From positions 1 to 23,259 of the forward strand of contig JAFRZC010000121.1 in NCBI GenBank assembly GCA_017442765.1: 23,259 nt of DNA. Direction: 5' to 3'. Positions 1-7,576 of the stretch are shown here, one piece after another. The translations under genes were made by a program, and so were the position numbers. The stretch is from Prevotella sp. (GTDB lineage Bacteria; Bacteroidota; Bacteroidia; Bacteroidales; Bacteroidaceae). Numbering within the stretch: the first letter of the stretch is position 1; each line of letters opens with the position of its first letter. The notes beneath the pieces were generated by a model. That model saw only the letters and a list, made by a program, of their open reading frames with translations. It did not search any database and was not told where the DNA came from.

Positions 1-29
1 AAATCTGCAAATAAACAATACCCGAAACA

Positions 30-102
30 AAAATCTGCAAAGATAAGCACAAACTTTAACACTTGAAAATAAGGGTGTTACGGGCTTATTTTTGCAGATT
101 TT
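30..102 (-). terminator. Long stem-loop 3' of mnmE, probable terminator
   Basis: Bases 30-48 and 84-102 form a 19-bp stem with one mismatch. An inner pairing of TAACAC with GTGTTA lies in the loop. On the minus strand the right arm follows the mnmE stop codon, and the stem is followed by a short T tract (TTTTTG). This suits a Rho-independent terminator for the mnmE operon. The decamer AAATCTGCAA also occurs at 1-10, so part of the arm is repeated. The stem is longer than usual for a terminator. Confidence 0.6.
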
Positions 103-123
103 ATTATTTTCTTTGTAGTGGCT

Positions 124-1485
124 TCACTTTCCCACGCAGAAATTCTTAAAGATATTTCCTAATACTTCATTGGGGGTAATTTGACCTCCGGTGATCTCTG
201 CCAAATGGTTGATGGTGAGGCGGAGATCTTCTGCGAGCAGGTCGCCCGGGATGTCTTGCTCCATGCCTTCGATGACGCGCAGAATGCTTTCGTGGGCGTG
301 GACGAGGGCATTGTAGTGACGGGCATTTGAGACGATAATGTCGGTATCTGTTAATGCTGGAATGTTGGCCGAAGCGAAGATGGCCTGTTCTAGTTCGTCG
401 ATTCCCTGACCGTATTTGGCCGCAATTCTGATGGTGGGTAATCCGAGGTTCGAGATTGTGGCGTAGGGGAGCGAGTCGTTCTTGTCTATTTTGTTGATAA
501 CGATGATAAGCGACTTGTTTTCAGAATGTTGAGTAATGTCTCTTATTTCTTTGGTTGATGGGCTATCGTCGATTATCCAAAGCACGATGCGGGCTTTGTC
601 GATAGCTTGGTAGGTGCGCTCGATGCCTATTTTCTCTACTTCGTCGGAGGTCTGTCGAATGCCGGCTGTATCGATAAAGCGGAATGTGATGCCGCGAATG
701 TCGATGGTGTCTTCGATGGTGTCGCGGGTGGTGCCGTGAATGTTGCTCACTATGGCTCTGTCGTCGTGGAGGAGTTGATTGAGAAGGGTGCTCTTGCCAA
801 CATTCGTCTTGCCGACGATGGCTACGGGTATGCCTTGCTTGATGGCTTGTCCGGTCTCGAAGGAACGGGCGAGACGGGTAATGCGATTGTCAATAATTTT
901 CGCTAACTGATAGAGCTCGTTTCGGTTGGCAAACTCCAGGTCCTCATGGTCGGAGAAGTCGAGCTCTAGCTCTAATAGAGAAGTGAGCTTTAGGAGTTGC
1001 TCGCGAAGGGTGCCAAGCTCTGACGAGAAATGCCCTCGTAGTTGTGATAATGCTATCTGGTGGGTGGCTCTGTTGCTGGAGGCGATGAGGTCGGCCACGG
1101 CCTCGGCTTGCGAGAGGTCCATCTTTCCGTTAAGGTAGGCGCGTTGGGTGAACTCGCCTGGATTGGCTTGTCGGCAGCCATTCTCTATTAGAAGATTCAA
1201 TACCTTATTTAATATATAGCGAGAACCGTGGCAGGAGATCTCCGCGCTATCCTCGCCAGTATATGAGTGGGGCGCACGGAAGATGCTGACGAGGACTTCG
1301 TCGATGACCTCTGAACCATCTTTGATGTGCCCGTAGTAAATGGTGTAGGGCTTGGCGTCTGTAAGATTCTTAGAAAAAACGTGTGAAAGAATCTCAAGTG
1401 TTTGAAGGCCTGAGATTCTTATTATTCCGATGGCTCCACCTGGAGCTGTTGCAAGTGCGCAGATTGTCATTTCTTCTTTGCCCAT
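124..1485 (-). CDS. mnmE: tRNA uridine-5-carboxymethylaminomethyl modification GTPase MnmE
   Basis: MnmE (TrmE) works with MnmG to modify the wobble uridine C5 of certain tRNAs in the cytoplasm. The 453-residue product has the full family layout: an N-terminal formyl-THF-binding domain beginning with TICALATAPGG, a helical domain, and an inserted G domain with P-loop GKTNVGKS (225-232), G2 GTTRDT (251-256), G3 DTAG (272-275) and G4 NKID (331-334). The C-terminal catalytic CxGK box is present as CVGK at the very end. The stop is at 124-126. The start at 1485 matches the usual family N-terminus best. A second ATG at 1470 overlaps the upstream DUF3784 stop as ATGA and is an alternative start. 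It is the last gene of the minus-strand cluster with the phosphorylase and DUF3784 genes. Confidence 0.97.
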   Translation of the reverse strand: MGKEEMTICALATAPGGAIGIIRISGLQTLEILSHVFSKNLTDAKPYTIYYGHIKDGSEVIDEVLVSIFRAPHSYTGEDSAEISCHGSRYILNKVLNLLIENGCRQANPGEFTQRAYLNGKMDLSQAEAVADLIASSNRATHQIALSQLRGHFSSELGTLREQLLKLTSLLELELDFSDHEDLEFANRNELYQLAKIIDNRITRLARSFETGQAIKQGIPVAIVGKTNVGKSTLLNQLLHDDRAIVSNIHGTTRDTIEDTIDIRGITFRFIDTAGIRQTSDEVEKIGIERTYQAIDKARIVLWIIDDSPSTKEIRDITQHSENKSLIIVINKIDKNDSLPYATISNLGLPTIRIAAKYGQGIDELEQAIFASANIPALTDTDIIVSNARHYNALVHAHESILRVIEGMEQDIPGDLLAEDLRLTINHLAEITGGQITPNEVLGNIFKNFCVGK

Positions 1486-1778
1486 GTATTTGCTAATATG
1501 ATGAATATTATTGTTATTGCAAAGAAAATGAAAAGTGCCCCCATCTGATTCTGGGGATTGTTACCAATGAAGGGCAGAATGCTTACATAGCCTGCTGCTA
1601 TCACAGAAAGGGTAGCCATCAGGAAGCGCAAACGCTTAATATTCACTTTTGCCCGATCTTCCTCGCTGGCAGTATTATAGCCAGCAATAAGTTTGTCGCC
1701 CTTGCCCATCAGAAAGATGACAGCAAGGACGAGAAAGAGGATGGCTAATATACCAACAAAGATGTTCCGAATAATCAT
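1467..1778 (-). CDS. DUF3784 family small membrane protein
   Basis: This is a 103-residue integral membrane protein of unknown function. An N-terminal hydrophobic helix (about residues 4-25) is followed by the motif LIAGYNTASEEDRAKVN, which I recognise as the DUF3784 signature, and then two more hydrophobic helices ending in a lysine-rich tail (WAKKK). The open frame continues upstream to 1943, but those extra codons are antisense-like and overlap the phosphorylase. The start at 1778 makes a 4-bp ATGA overlap with the phosphorylase stop, typical of translational coupling. Its own stop overlaps the 5' end of mnmE. The operon position gives no clear hint of function. Confidence 0.88.
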   Translation of the reverse strand: MIIRNIFVGILAILFLVLAVIFLMGKGDKLIAGYNTASEEDRAKVNIKRLRFLMATLSVIAAGYVSILPFIGNNPQNQMGALFIFFAITIIFIILANTWAKKK

Positions 1779-2653
1779 ATTCTGTCGAGCACTTTCTCGA
1801 TGAGCGTGTCGATGGAGTTTTTGTACTCGGTGTTCATCTTCTGGGCATAGCGGTTGGCGATGACCATACAGCAGGTCGTAGCGCGATGGCCAAGGAGCGA
1901 GGCCATGCCGGCTACTGCCGACGACTCCATCTCGAAGTTGCACACTTTCATGCCCTCATACTCGAAGGTTTCAATCTTCTCGTTCTGATGCGGGTCGGCG
2001 ATATCGGCGCGGAGCACTCGTCCCTGCGGACCGTAGAATCCGCCGCACGAGATGGTGTAGCCACGCACCATGTCGTCTTGTGCGATTTGGTTGGTAAGCT
2101 CCGGGTCGGCAACCGCTACATAGGGTGAGCCTTTCTTGGGGTCCCATTGCATGTGTTGTTTGAAAGCCTCCTCGAGTTGCAGGTCGCACACTTTGTCTCG
2201 GTCGGCATAATAGTTGAGCAGACCGTCGAAACCGATGCTTTTGACCGATGCCACAAAGCTACCTGTGGGAGTCTCGGGTTGTAATCCGCCGCAGGTGCCT
2301 ATGCGCACGAGGGTGAGCGTGCGATGTTCTTCGCGCTCCTGGCGGGTGGTGTAGTCGATATTGGCCAATGTGTCGAGCTCGTTGACCACGATGTCGATAT
2401 TATCACATCCGATACCATGGCTTTGGCAGGTGATGCGCTTACCTTTATAGGTGCCGGTAATGGTGTGGAACTCGCGGCTGCTGACCTCGCACTCGCGTGA
2501 GTCGAAGTGAGCGGCTACTGTGTCGACGCGGGCTGGGTCGCCCACGAGGATGATGCGGTCGGCCATTTGCTCTGGACGGAGGTGCAAGTGGAAGCACGAG
2601 CCATCGGCATTAATGATGAGTTCTGACTCGGGGAAAAATCTCTTGTTCTTCAT
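1775..2653 (-). CDS. Nucleoside phosphorylase (uridine phosphorylase-like)
   Basis: This 292-residue member of the PNP/UDP phosphorylase superfamily should cleave nucleosides with phosphate to give base and ribose-1-phosphate (pyrimidine or purine salvage, cytoplasm). Visible family features are the phosphate-binding segment ILVGDPARVD near residues 35-44, the central RIGTCGG motif, and a C-terminal NFEMESSAVAGMA segment that contributes the ribose-binding Glu/Met. Uridine phosphorylase is my preferred substrate class, but the sequence does not settle substrate. The gene starts 14 bases after the PD40 gene and overlaps the DUF3784 gene by 4 bases, so all are probably co-transcribed. Confidence 0.9.
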   Translation of the reverse strand: MKNKRFFPESELIINADGSCFHLHLRPEQMADRIILVGDPARVDTVAAHFDSRECEVSSREFHTITGTYKGKRITCQSHGIGCDNIDIVVNELDTLANIDYTTRQEREEHRTLTLVRIGTCGGLQPETPTGSFVASVKSIGFDGLLNYYADRDKVCDLQLEEAFKQHMQWDPKKGSPYVAVADPELTNQIAQDDMVRGYTISCGGFYGPQGRVLRADIADPHQNEKIETFEYEGMKVCNFEMESSAVAGMASLLGHRATTCCMVIANRYAQKMNTEYKNSIDTLIEKVLDRI

Positions 2654-2667
2654 ACATATATGGATTT

Positions 2668-3843
2668 TTAGTTCATTGCCTGGTTCTCGGCATTGCGTAT
2701 TTGTTTGGCCATCGCCTTCAGCTCTGCTTGCTGGCGCTGGATGATGCGCTCGTAGTCTTGAATATCGTCGGCCAGCCGCTGATGGGTGCTTCCGCTGGTG
2801 TTGCGATACTCTTTGCGGATGAGGTCCAGGTGATGGTTTTCTTTGTCGACCTCTGCCTTCAGGGCTTGCATGCGCTCGAAGAGTGTACGGCTCTCGATGT
2901 TGTGGAACTCGCTGAGCGAACGGTAGACTACCTTGTCGTTGATGGGGAAGTAAATGGCCTCACCCTGGCTTGAGGTGGAGTTGTTGTCTTTGAGCTCGTT
3001 GAGCTTTTTCATGGCCTGGTTGCGCTTGGCAACAGAAGGCCATGTGTCGCGGATGCGCGTAATGGCTGCCAGCTGGTTGAGGCGCGTGTCGTCGATGTCG
3101 CTAATGTCGTAGTTCTCACGGTTGTCGGAGGTGACGATGGTGTAGACGCACACCTTGCCTTCAGGTTGGTTGCGTGAGGTGACGAACCACGCCAGACGGT
3201 TCATATCGTCTTCCACATACATGAAGTCGTCGGCCTTCGAGTTGAAAGGCAGGCCAATGTTCTCGGGCCTCAGGTAGCGGGCGTTCTCGGCATCGTAGCG
3301 CGTGACGAAGAGGTCGTATCCGCCTATGCTTTCTTTGCATTTAGCTGCGAAATAGAAGGTGGTTCCGTCGGGCATCATGAAGGGATAGGCCATGTCGGGG
3401 GCGAACTCATCGAGCCCGTCGAGCGGTTGTGGCTTAGACCATTTACCTGCAATCTTGTCGCGCGTGAAGAGGCGCACATGGCCGGTGGTGTCAGCTTCTG
3501 AATAGAAACACTTATTGCGGAATCCGTTGACAAAGACGTATTGCCCGTCTTGGTCGTCGGTGCCGAAGAAATCGTTGTAAGCTTGGATGGTACCGTTGTC
3601 GCGTTGCAAGGGAATGCATGCCAGGAACTGGCTTTTGTCGACCACGATGCTGTCGATGACGAATACGCGCTGGGTGTTGGGCAGCATGTTCTCGTAGAGC
3701 AGGTCGGCTGCCGTCTTTTGCGGGGGAGCCGGTACGGTGGTCTTGGCCTTTGTCTTGGCTGCTGTTTTTTTCTTTTGCGCCATCGAAGGGATGGTGGCAG
3801 CTATGATAAGCAGGGCGGCAAGTGAGATTCTGATTCTATACAT
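2668..3843 (-). CDS. Secreted PD40/beta-propeller-like protein with C-terminal coiled coil
   Basis: The 391-residue product begins with a clear signal peptide (basic MYRIRIS, hydrophobic core, likely cleavage after SMAQ). A Lys/Ala/Pro-rich linker follows. The middle has PD40/WD40-like strands such as PFMMPDGTTFYFAAKC and GGYDLFVTRYD, as found in OmpA-associated periplasmic proteins of Bacteroidota. The last ~80 residues are charged, Gln/Glu-rich and likely coiled coil. No OmpA C-terminal peptidoglycan-binding domain is present. The frame extends to 3873, but the ATG at 3843 gives the proper signal peptide and lies about 22 bases after a predicted transcription start. Function is unknown; an envelope or structural role is inferred. 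Confidence 0.82.
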   Translation of the reverse strand: MYRIRISLAALLIIAATIPSMAQKKKTAAKTKAKTTVPAPPQKTAADLLYENMLPNTQRVFVIDSIVVDKSQFLACIPLQRDNGTIQAYNDFFGTDDQDGQYVFVNGFRNKCFYSEADTTGHVRLFTRDKIAGKWSKPQPLDGLDEFAPDMAYPFMMPDGTTFYFAAKCKESIGGYDLFVTRYDAENARYLRPENIGLPFNSKADDFMYVEDDMNRLAWFVTSRNQPEGKVCVYTIVTSDNRENYDISDIDDTRLNQLAAITRIRDTWPSVAKRNQAMKKLNELKDNNSTSSQGEAIYFPINDKVVYRSLSEFHNIESRTLFERMQALKAEVDKENHHLDLIRKEYRNTSGSTHQRLADDIQDYERIIQRQQAELKAMAKQIRNAENQAMN

Positions 3844-3870
3844 GGTTCTTATGTTCGTTCTTTGAATAGA

Positions 3871-3878
3871 CAAAGATA
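3871..3878 (-). promoter_or_regulatory. Bacteroidota -7 box upstream of PD40 gene
   Basis: Minus-strand TATCTTTG matches TAnnTTTG and lies 27 bases before the ATG at 3843. The nearest TTTG (3893-3896) is only 14 bases upstream, shorter than the usual 19-21, so the -33 element is weak or absent. Confidence 0.5.
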
Positions 3879-3927
3879 CATTTTTTTATTGACAAATGTT
3901 GATTGGCTGCTGACAATTTAATTCATT

Positions 3928-4719
3928 TTAATACTCTACGAGCTTTCCGGCAGTTTGGAGTGCGTGCCAGATGGAATAGCGAACCTCAGGGTTCATTTCC
4001 TCAATCTGCTGGTAAAGGCCGGCAATTTCGGCACGGTGGGTCTCATGCTCGTAGGGACAGCTCTTGAGTTGTTGTTCGTAGTGGCGTAGCAGGGCAAAAG
4101 CCTTAAGGTCGCTCTCGTGCTCGAGGCAGAGCGGACGGATGATGGTGAGTGGCATGCGGCGCATGGGCATGCTCACGGGCATTCCATCGAACCGGCCTTG
4201 AAAGCACAGGTTCATAAGGGTTGTGTGAAGAATGTCGTCTTGGTGATGGCCGAGGGCTATTTTGTTGAAGTTCTCAGCCTGGGCTAGGTTGAAGATGGCC
4301 TTGCGCCGGTACCACGAACAAAGAAAGCAGGGCGTCTTCTGCTTTCTCAGGGTTTCGGCAGACGAGGGTTGTTTGCCGGCAGAAGCTTCTTCGGAATTAG
4401 CGGCTTGAAGGCCTGTTTCGAATCGGGTGGAGAGAACGTGGAGTTTGACGCCATGTTGCTGGCAGAAGTGCTCAAGGTAGGATGTGTCGCTTTCGTAGTG
4501 GATGTTTTGCATGCGCACATGAACGGCCTCGACGTGGAACTTCGAGCGGTAGACACGTGCCTGACGGGCCAACAACTCGAGCAGACAGAGCGAGTCTTTT
4601 CCACCTGAGAGAGCCACCAGCACACGGTCTCCGTCGGTGACAAGTCGGTAGTCGGAAATAGCTTTGCGAAAGCGACTTACGATTCTGCGCTCAAGTTTTT
4701 GTTCTTCTCCGAGTTGCAT
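3928..4719 (-). CDS. TtcA-family tRNA sulfurtransferase (PP-loop ATPase)
   Basis: This 263-residue protein resembles TtcA, which adenylates and thiolates cytidine 32 of tRNA using a [4Fe-4S] cluster. Visible are the PP-loop SGGKDS (38-43), the pair C131-x2-C134 (CFLC), the GHHQDD motif (157-162), and a later cysteine (C221 in SCPYE) that could be the third cluster ligand. The length is slightly shorter than E. coli TtcA, mostly at the C-terminus. Its start codon immediately follows the stop of the DUF486 gene (TGA then ATG), so it belongs to the nfn-DUF486-ttcA operon. The exact tRNA target is inferred from the family. Confidence 0.87.
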   Translation of the reverse strand: MQLGEEQKLERRIVSRFRKAISDYRLVTDGDRVLVALSGGKDSLCLLELLARQARVYRSKFHVEAVHVRMQNIHYESDTSYLEHFCQQHGVKLHVLSTRFETGLQAANSEEASAGKQPSSAETLRKQKTPCFLCSWYRRKAIFNLAQAENFNKIALGHHQDDILHTTLMNLCFQGRFDGMPVSMPMRRMPLTIIRPLCLEHESDLKAFALLRHYEQQLKSCPYEHETHRAEIAGLYQQIEEMNPEVRYSIWHALQTAGKLVEY

Positions 4720-5088
4720 TCACTTCATAAAGACAAGATAGACGGCACAGATGATGAGCAGGAATGCCAGGATGTGGTTCCAATGAAGGTTCTGACCTTG
4801 GAAGAGGATGTTGGCCACAACGGCAAAAACGGCCAGCGAAATGCACTCCTGAACTACTTTCAACTGCACAAGGGTGAAAGGACCACCGTTGCCGATGAAG
4901 CCCATGCGGTTGGCCGGTACCTGACAACAATACTCGAAGAAGGCGATGGCCCACGAGAAGACGATGACACCTATGAGCGGCCAATGGCTGGAGGTGCCGT
5001 TCTCTTGTAATTTTAAATGCCCGTACCAGGCAAATGTCATGAAGACATTGCTTAGTACGAGCAAGATAATCGTATATAATCCGTTCAT
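4720..5088 (-). CDS. DUF486 (DMT-like) four-helix membrane protein
   Basis: The 122-residue protein has four hydrophobic segments and the pattern of the DUF486 family, a small relative of drug/metabolite transporters. The family-typical parts seen are AWYGHLKL after the first helix, SWAIAFFEYCCQVPANR in the middle, and FTLVQLKVVQE before the third helix. It probably sits in the inner membrane. No substrate is known. It abuts both neighbours without any spacer: the stop TAA of the Nfn-like gene is directly followed by its ATG, and its TGA is directly followed by the TtcA-like ATG. Tight co-translation is therefore likely. Confidence 0.88.
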   Translation of the reverse strand: MNGLYTIILLVLSNVFMTFAWYGHLKLQENGTSSHWPLIGVIVFSWAIAFFEYCCQVPANRMGFIGNGGPFTLVQLKVVQECISLAVFAVVANILFQGQNLHWNHILAFLLIICAVYLVFMK

Positions 5089-7446
5089 TTATTTACCTTG
5101 AATTTGAGCATCCATGCTAGCGGCAGCACGGCGGCCGTCGCCCATGGCCAATATGACGGTGGCACCTCCGCGGACAATGTCGCCACCAGCAAAAATCTCA
5201 GGTCGGCTGGACTGCATACCCTCGTTGACGACGATGGTGTTCTTGCGGCCCAGCTCAAGTCCCTCGATGGATTTCGGGACCAACGGGTTAGGGCTCACGC
5301 CAACGGCTACGATGACCTGGTCGACATCCAGCTCGACGGTCTGTCCCTCAATGGGCACAGGCGACCGGCGGCCGCTGGCATCGGGCTCGCCCAGTTGCAT
5401 CACTTGGAGGATAGCCTTGCATACGGCACCATTCTCGTCGGCCTTATACTCGATGGGGTTGTGAAGGGTCAGGAAGTTGATACCTTCTTCCTTGGCATGC
5501 TTCACCTCCTCCAGACGGGCGGGCATCTCGGCCTCCGAACGACGGTAGACCAACGTCACATTGCCGCCTAGACGCTTGGCCGTGCGGCACGAGTCCATGG
5601 CCGTATTGCCGCCGCCCACTACCAGTACATTCTTGCCCAGATTGATGGGCGTATCGGTGGTCGGGTTGGCAGCATCCATCAGGTTGACGCGCGTGAGATA
5701 CTCGTTCGACGACATGATGTTGATGCTGTTCTCTCCAGGGATATTCATGAAGTTGGGCAGTCCGGCACCCGAGCCGACGAAGATTCCCTTGAAGCCCTGG
5801 GCCTCGAGATCGTCAACAGAGATGGTCTTGCCGACAATCACGTCGGTCTGGAAATGCACGCCCATCTTGGCACGGTTTTGAATCTCGACGTCGACAATGG
5901 CATTGGGCAGACGGAACTCGGGAATGCCGTATTTCAGCACGCCGCCAATCTCGTGCAAAGCCTCGAATACGTAGACATCGTAGCCCATCTTCACCATATC
6001 GCCGGCAAACGAGAGGCCCGAGGGACCTGAGCCCACGACGGCAATCTTGATGCCGTTGGCGGGAGCAATCTCTGGAAGGCTGATGTTGCCGCTCTCGCGC
6101 TCGTAGTCGGCGGCGAAGCGCTCCAGGTAGCCAATGGCCACGGCGGGCTCGTTCATCTTCAGATGTATGCAGCGGCTCTCACATTGTTTCTCTTGCGGAC
6201 AAACACGGCCGCAGACAGCTGGCAGGGCAGAGGTCTGCTTGAGCACTTTGGCGGCAGCCAGGAACTCGCCGCGCTCGATATTCTTGATGAATGCAGGTAT
6301 GTTGATATTCACCGGGCAACCCTCCACACAGGTTGGTTTAGCGCAATCCAGGCAGCGCTTGGCCTCTTTCATGGCCATTTCGGGTGTGAGGCCAATGTTC
6401 ACTTCCTCGGTGCGCGTGGTGGCACGATAAACGGGGTCGAGCTCAGGCATCTGCACGCGCTCAATCTGCGTGCGCTCCTTGGGTTTCATGCTCTTACGAA
6501 TCTCGTTGCGCCACTCGGCGTTGCGGTCGGTGAGCACCTCGATGGGGTCGTCGGCAGCACGGGTCGAGCCAGCCTCGTTCTTCTGACCGGCTACATGGGC
6601 TTCAGCCTCTGAATCCTCATGATACAAGTGCTCCTCAAAGTGCTCCAGCTCATCCTGCTCGGCGCGCTTGAATGTGCCCATGCGCTTGAACATCTCGTCC
6701 CAGTCGACCAGGGCACCGTCGAACTCAGGACCGTCGATGCAGACAAACTTCGTCTTGCCGCCAATGGTCAGTCGGCAAGCTCCGCACATGCCCGTACCGT
6801 CGACCATAATCGTGTTCAGGCTTACCTCGCAAGGAATATTGTGTTTCTGAGCCGTGAGGTTGGAGAACTTCATCATGATGGGAGGACCGATGGCAAACAC
6901 CTTGTCAACATGCTCTTGCTCGATAAACTTCTCGATACCTACGGTGACCACGCCTTTCTCGCCATACGAGCCGTCATCGGTCATGATGATCACCTCGTCG
7001 CTCGACTCGCGCACCTTGTCTTCCAATATGATCAGGTCTTTTGAACGGCCAGCCATGACCGAGAGCACACGGTTGCCAGCTGCCTTCAGCGCCTGGATGA
7101 TGGGCAGCATCGGTGCAACGCCCAGACCTCCGCCGGCACAAACCACGGTTCCGAAATTCTCAATATGAGTGGGATTGCCCAGAGGCCCCACGATGTCGGC
7201 CACGTTGTCGCCTTCGTTCAGCATGCAGAGCTTCTTCGACGAGAGACCCACTTGCTGGACAACGAGAGTGATGGTTCCTTTCTCAATATCGGCACCGGCA
7301 ATGGTCAGAGGCATGCGCTCGCCTTTCTTGTCGACGCGCACAATGACAAAATTGCCGGCCTTGCGGCTCTTGGCTATCAGCGGAGCCTCGATCTCGAAAA
7401 GGAAAACCTTCTCAGAAAACTGTTCTTTCCTTATAATTCTATTCAT
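5089..7446 (-). CDS. Fused NfnA-NfnB-like flavoprotein (ferredoxin:NADP oxidoreductase / glutamate synthase small-chain type)
   Basis: One polypeptide carries both Nfn-like halves. Residues 1-260 form an FNR-type FAD/NAD module whose [2Fe-2S] site is Asp216, Cys221, Cys224 and Cys236. An acidic linker follows (about 262-330). The second half resembles the glutamate synthase small chain, with two [4Fe-4S] sets (Cys365/368/373/377 and Cys412/416/422/426), an FAD motif GSGPSG (472-477) and an NADPH motif VVGGGNTAMDS. By family it links NADH, NADPH and ferredoxin pools in the cytoplasm; the exact reaction (electron-bifurcating transhydrogenase or sulfide dehydrogenase type) is not proven. An ATG at 7467 would add seven residues, but it lies only a few bases after the predicted transcription start. 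I prefer 7446, which matches the usual MNxIxxKEQFS start. Confidence 0.92.
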   Translation of the reverse strand: MNRIIRKEQFSEKVFLFEIEAPLIAKSRKAGNFVIVRVDKKGERMPLTIAGADIEKGTITLVVQQVGLSSKKLCMLNEGDNVADIVGPLGNPTHIENFGTVVCAGGGLGVAPMLPIIQALKAAGNRVLSVMAGRSKDLIILEDKVRESSDEVIIMTDDGSYGEKGVVTVGIEKFIEQEHVDKVFAIGPPIMMKFSNLTAQKHNIPCEVSLNTIMVDGTGMCGACRLTIGGKTKFVCIDGPEFDGALVDWDEMFKRMGTFKRAEQDELEHFEEHLYHEDSEAEAHVAGQKNEAGSTRAADDPIEVLTDRNAEWRNEIRKSMKPKERTQIERVQMPELDPVYRATTRTEEVNIGLTPEMAMKEAKRCLDCAKPTCVEGCPVNINIPAFIKNIERGEFLAAAKVLKQTSALPAVCGRVCPQEKQCESRCIHLKMNEPAVAIGYLERFAADYERESGNISLPEIAPANGIKIAVVGSGPSGLSFAGDMVKMGYDVYVFEALHEIGGVLKYGIPEFRLPNAIVDVEIQNRAKMGVHFQTDVIVGKTISVDDLEAQGFKGIFVGSGAGLPNFMNIPGENSINIMSSNEYLTRVNLMDAANPTTDTPINLGKNVLVVGGGNTAMDSCRTAKRLGGNVTLVYRRSEAEMPARLEEVKHAKEEGINFLTLHNPIEYKADENGAVCKAILQVMQLGEPDASGRRSPVPIEGQTVELDVDQVIVAVGVSPNPLVPKSIEGLELGRKNTIVVNEGMQSSRPEIFAGGDIVRGGATVILAMGDGRRAAASMDAQIQGK

Positions 7447-7475
7447 ATCTCTTTGTGTTAGTTTCATTTTGTGTG

Positions 7476-7506
7476 CAAAGGTACAAAATCAAAATAAAAA
7501 AGCAAA
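7476..7506 (-). promoter_or_regulatory. Promoter of the nfn-like operon
   Basis: Minus-strand TTTG (7503-7506), a 19-base spacer and TACCTTTG (7476-7483) fit the Bacteroidota sigma pattern exactly. Transcription should begin near 7470. The -33 element lies inside the arm of the serS terminator hairpin. Confidence 0.72.
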
Positions 7507-7529
7507 AGAAAACAGCCGTTTTCTTTTGC
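7484..7529 (-). terminator. Rho-independent terminator of serS
   Basis: Bases 7502-7513 and 7518-7529 form a perfect 12-bp stem with an AGCC/GGCT tetraloop. On the minus strand the stem is followed by TTTTTTATTTTG. It lies 47 bases after the serS stop. Confidence 0.85.
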
Positions 7530-7576
7530 CTGATGGTAAATATGGTATGGTGCTCAAAGGCACTCGCATATTCCTG

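Noticed and set aside
38..45. TATCTTTG box on the minus strand at the left edge
   Set aside because: It is part of a long stem arm and has no TTTG at 19-21 bases, so promoter function is doubtful.
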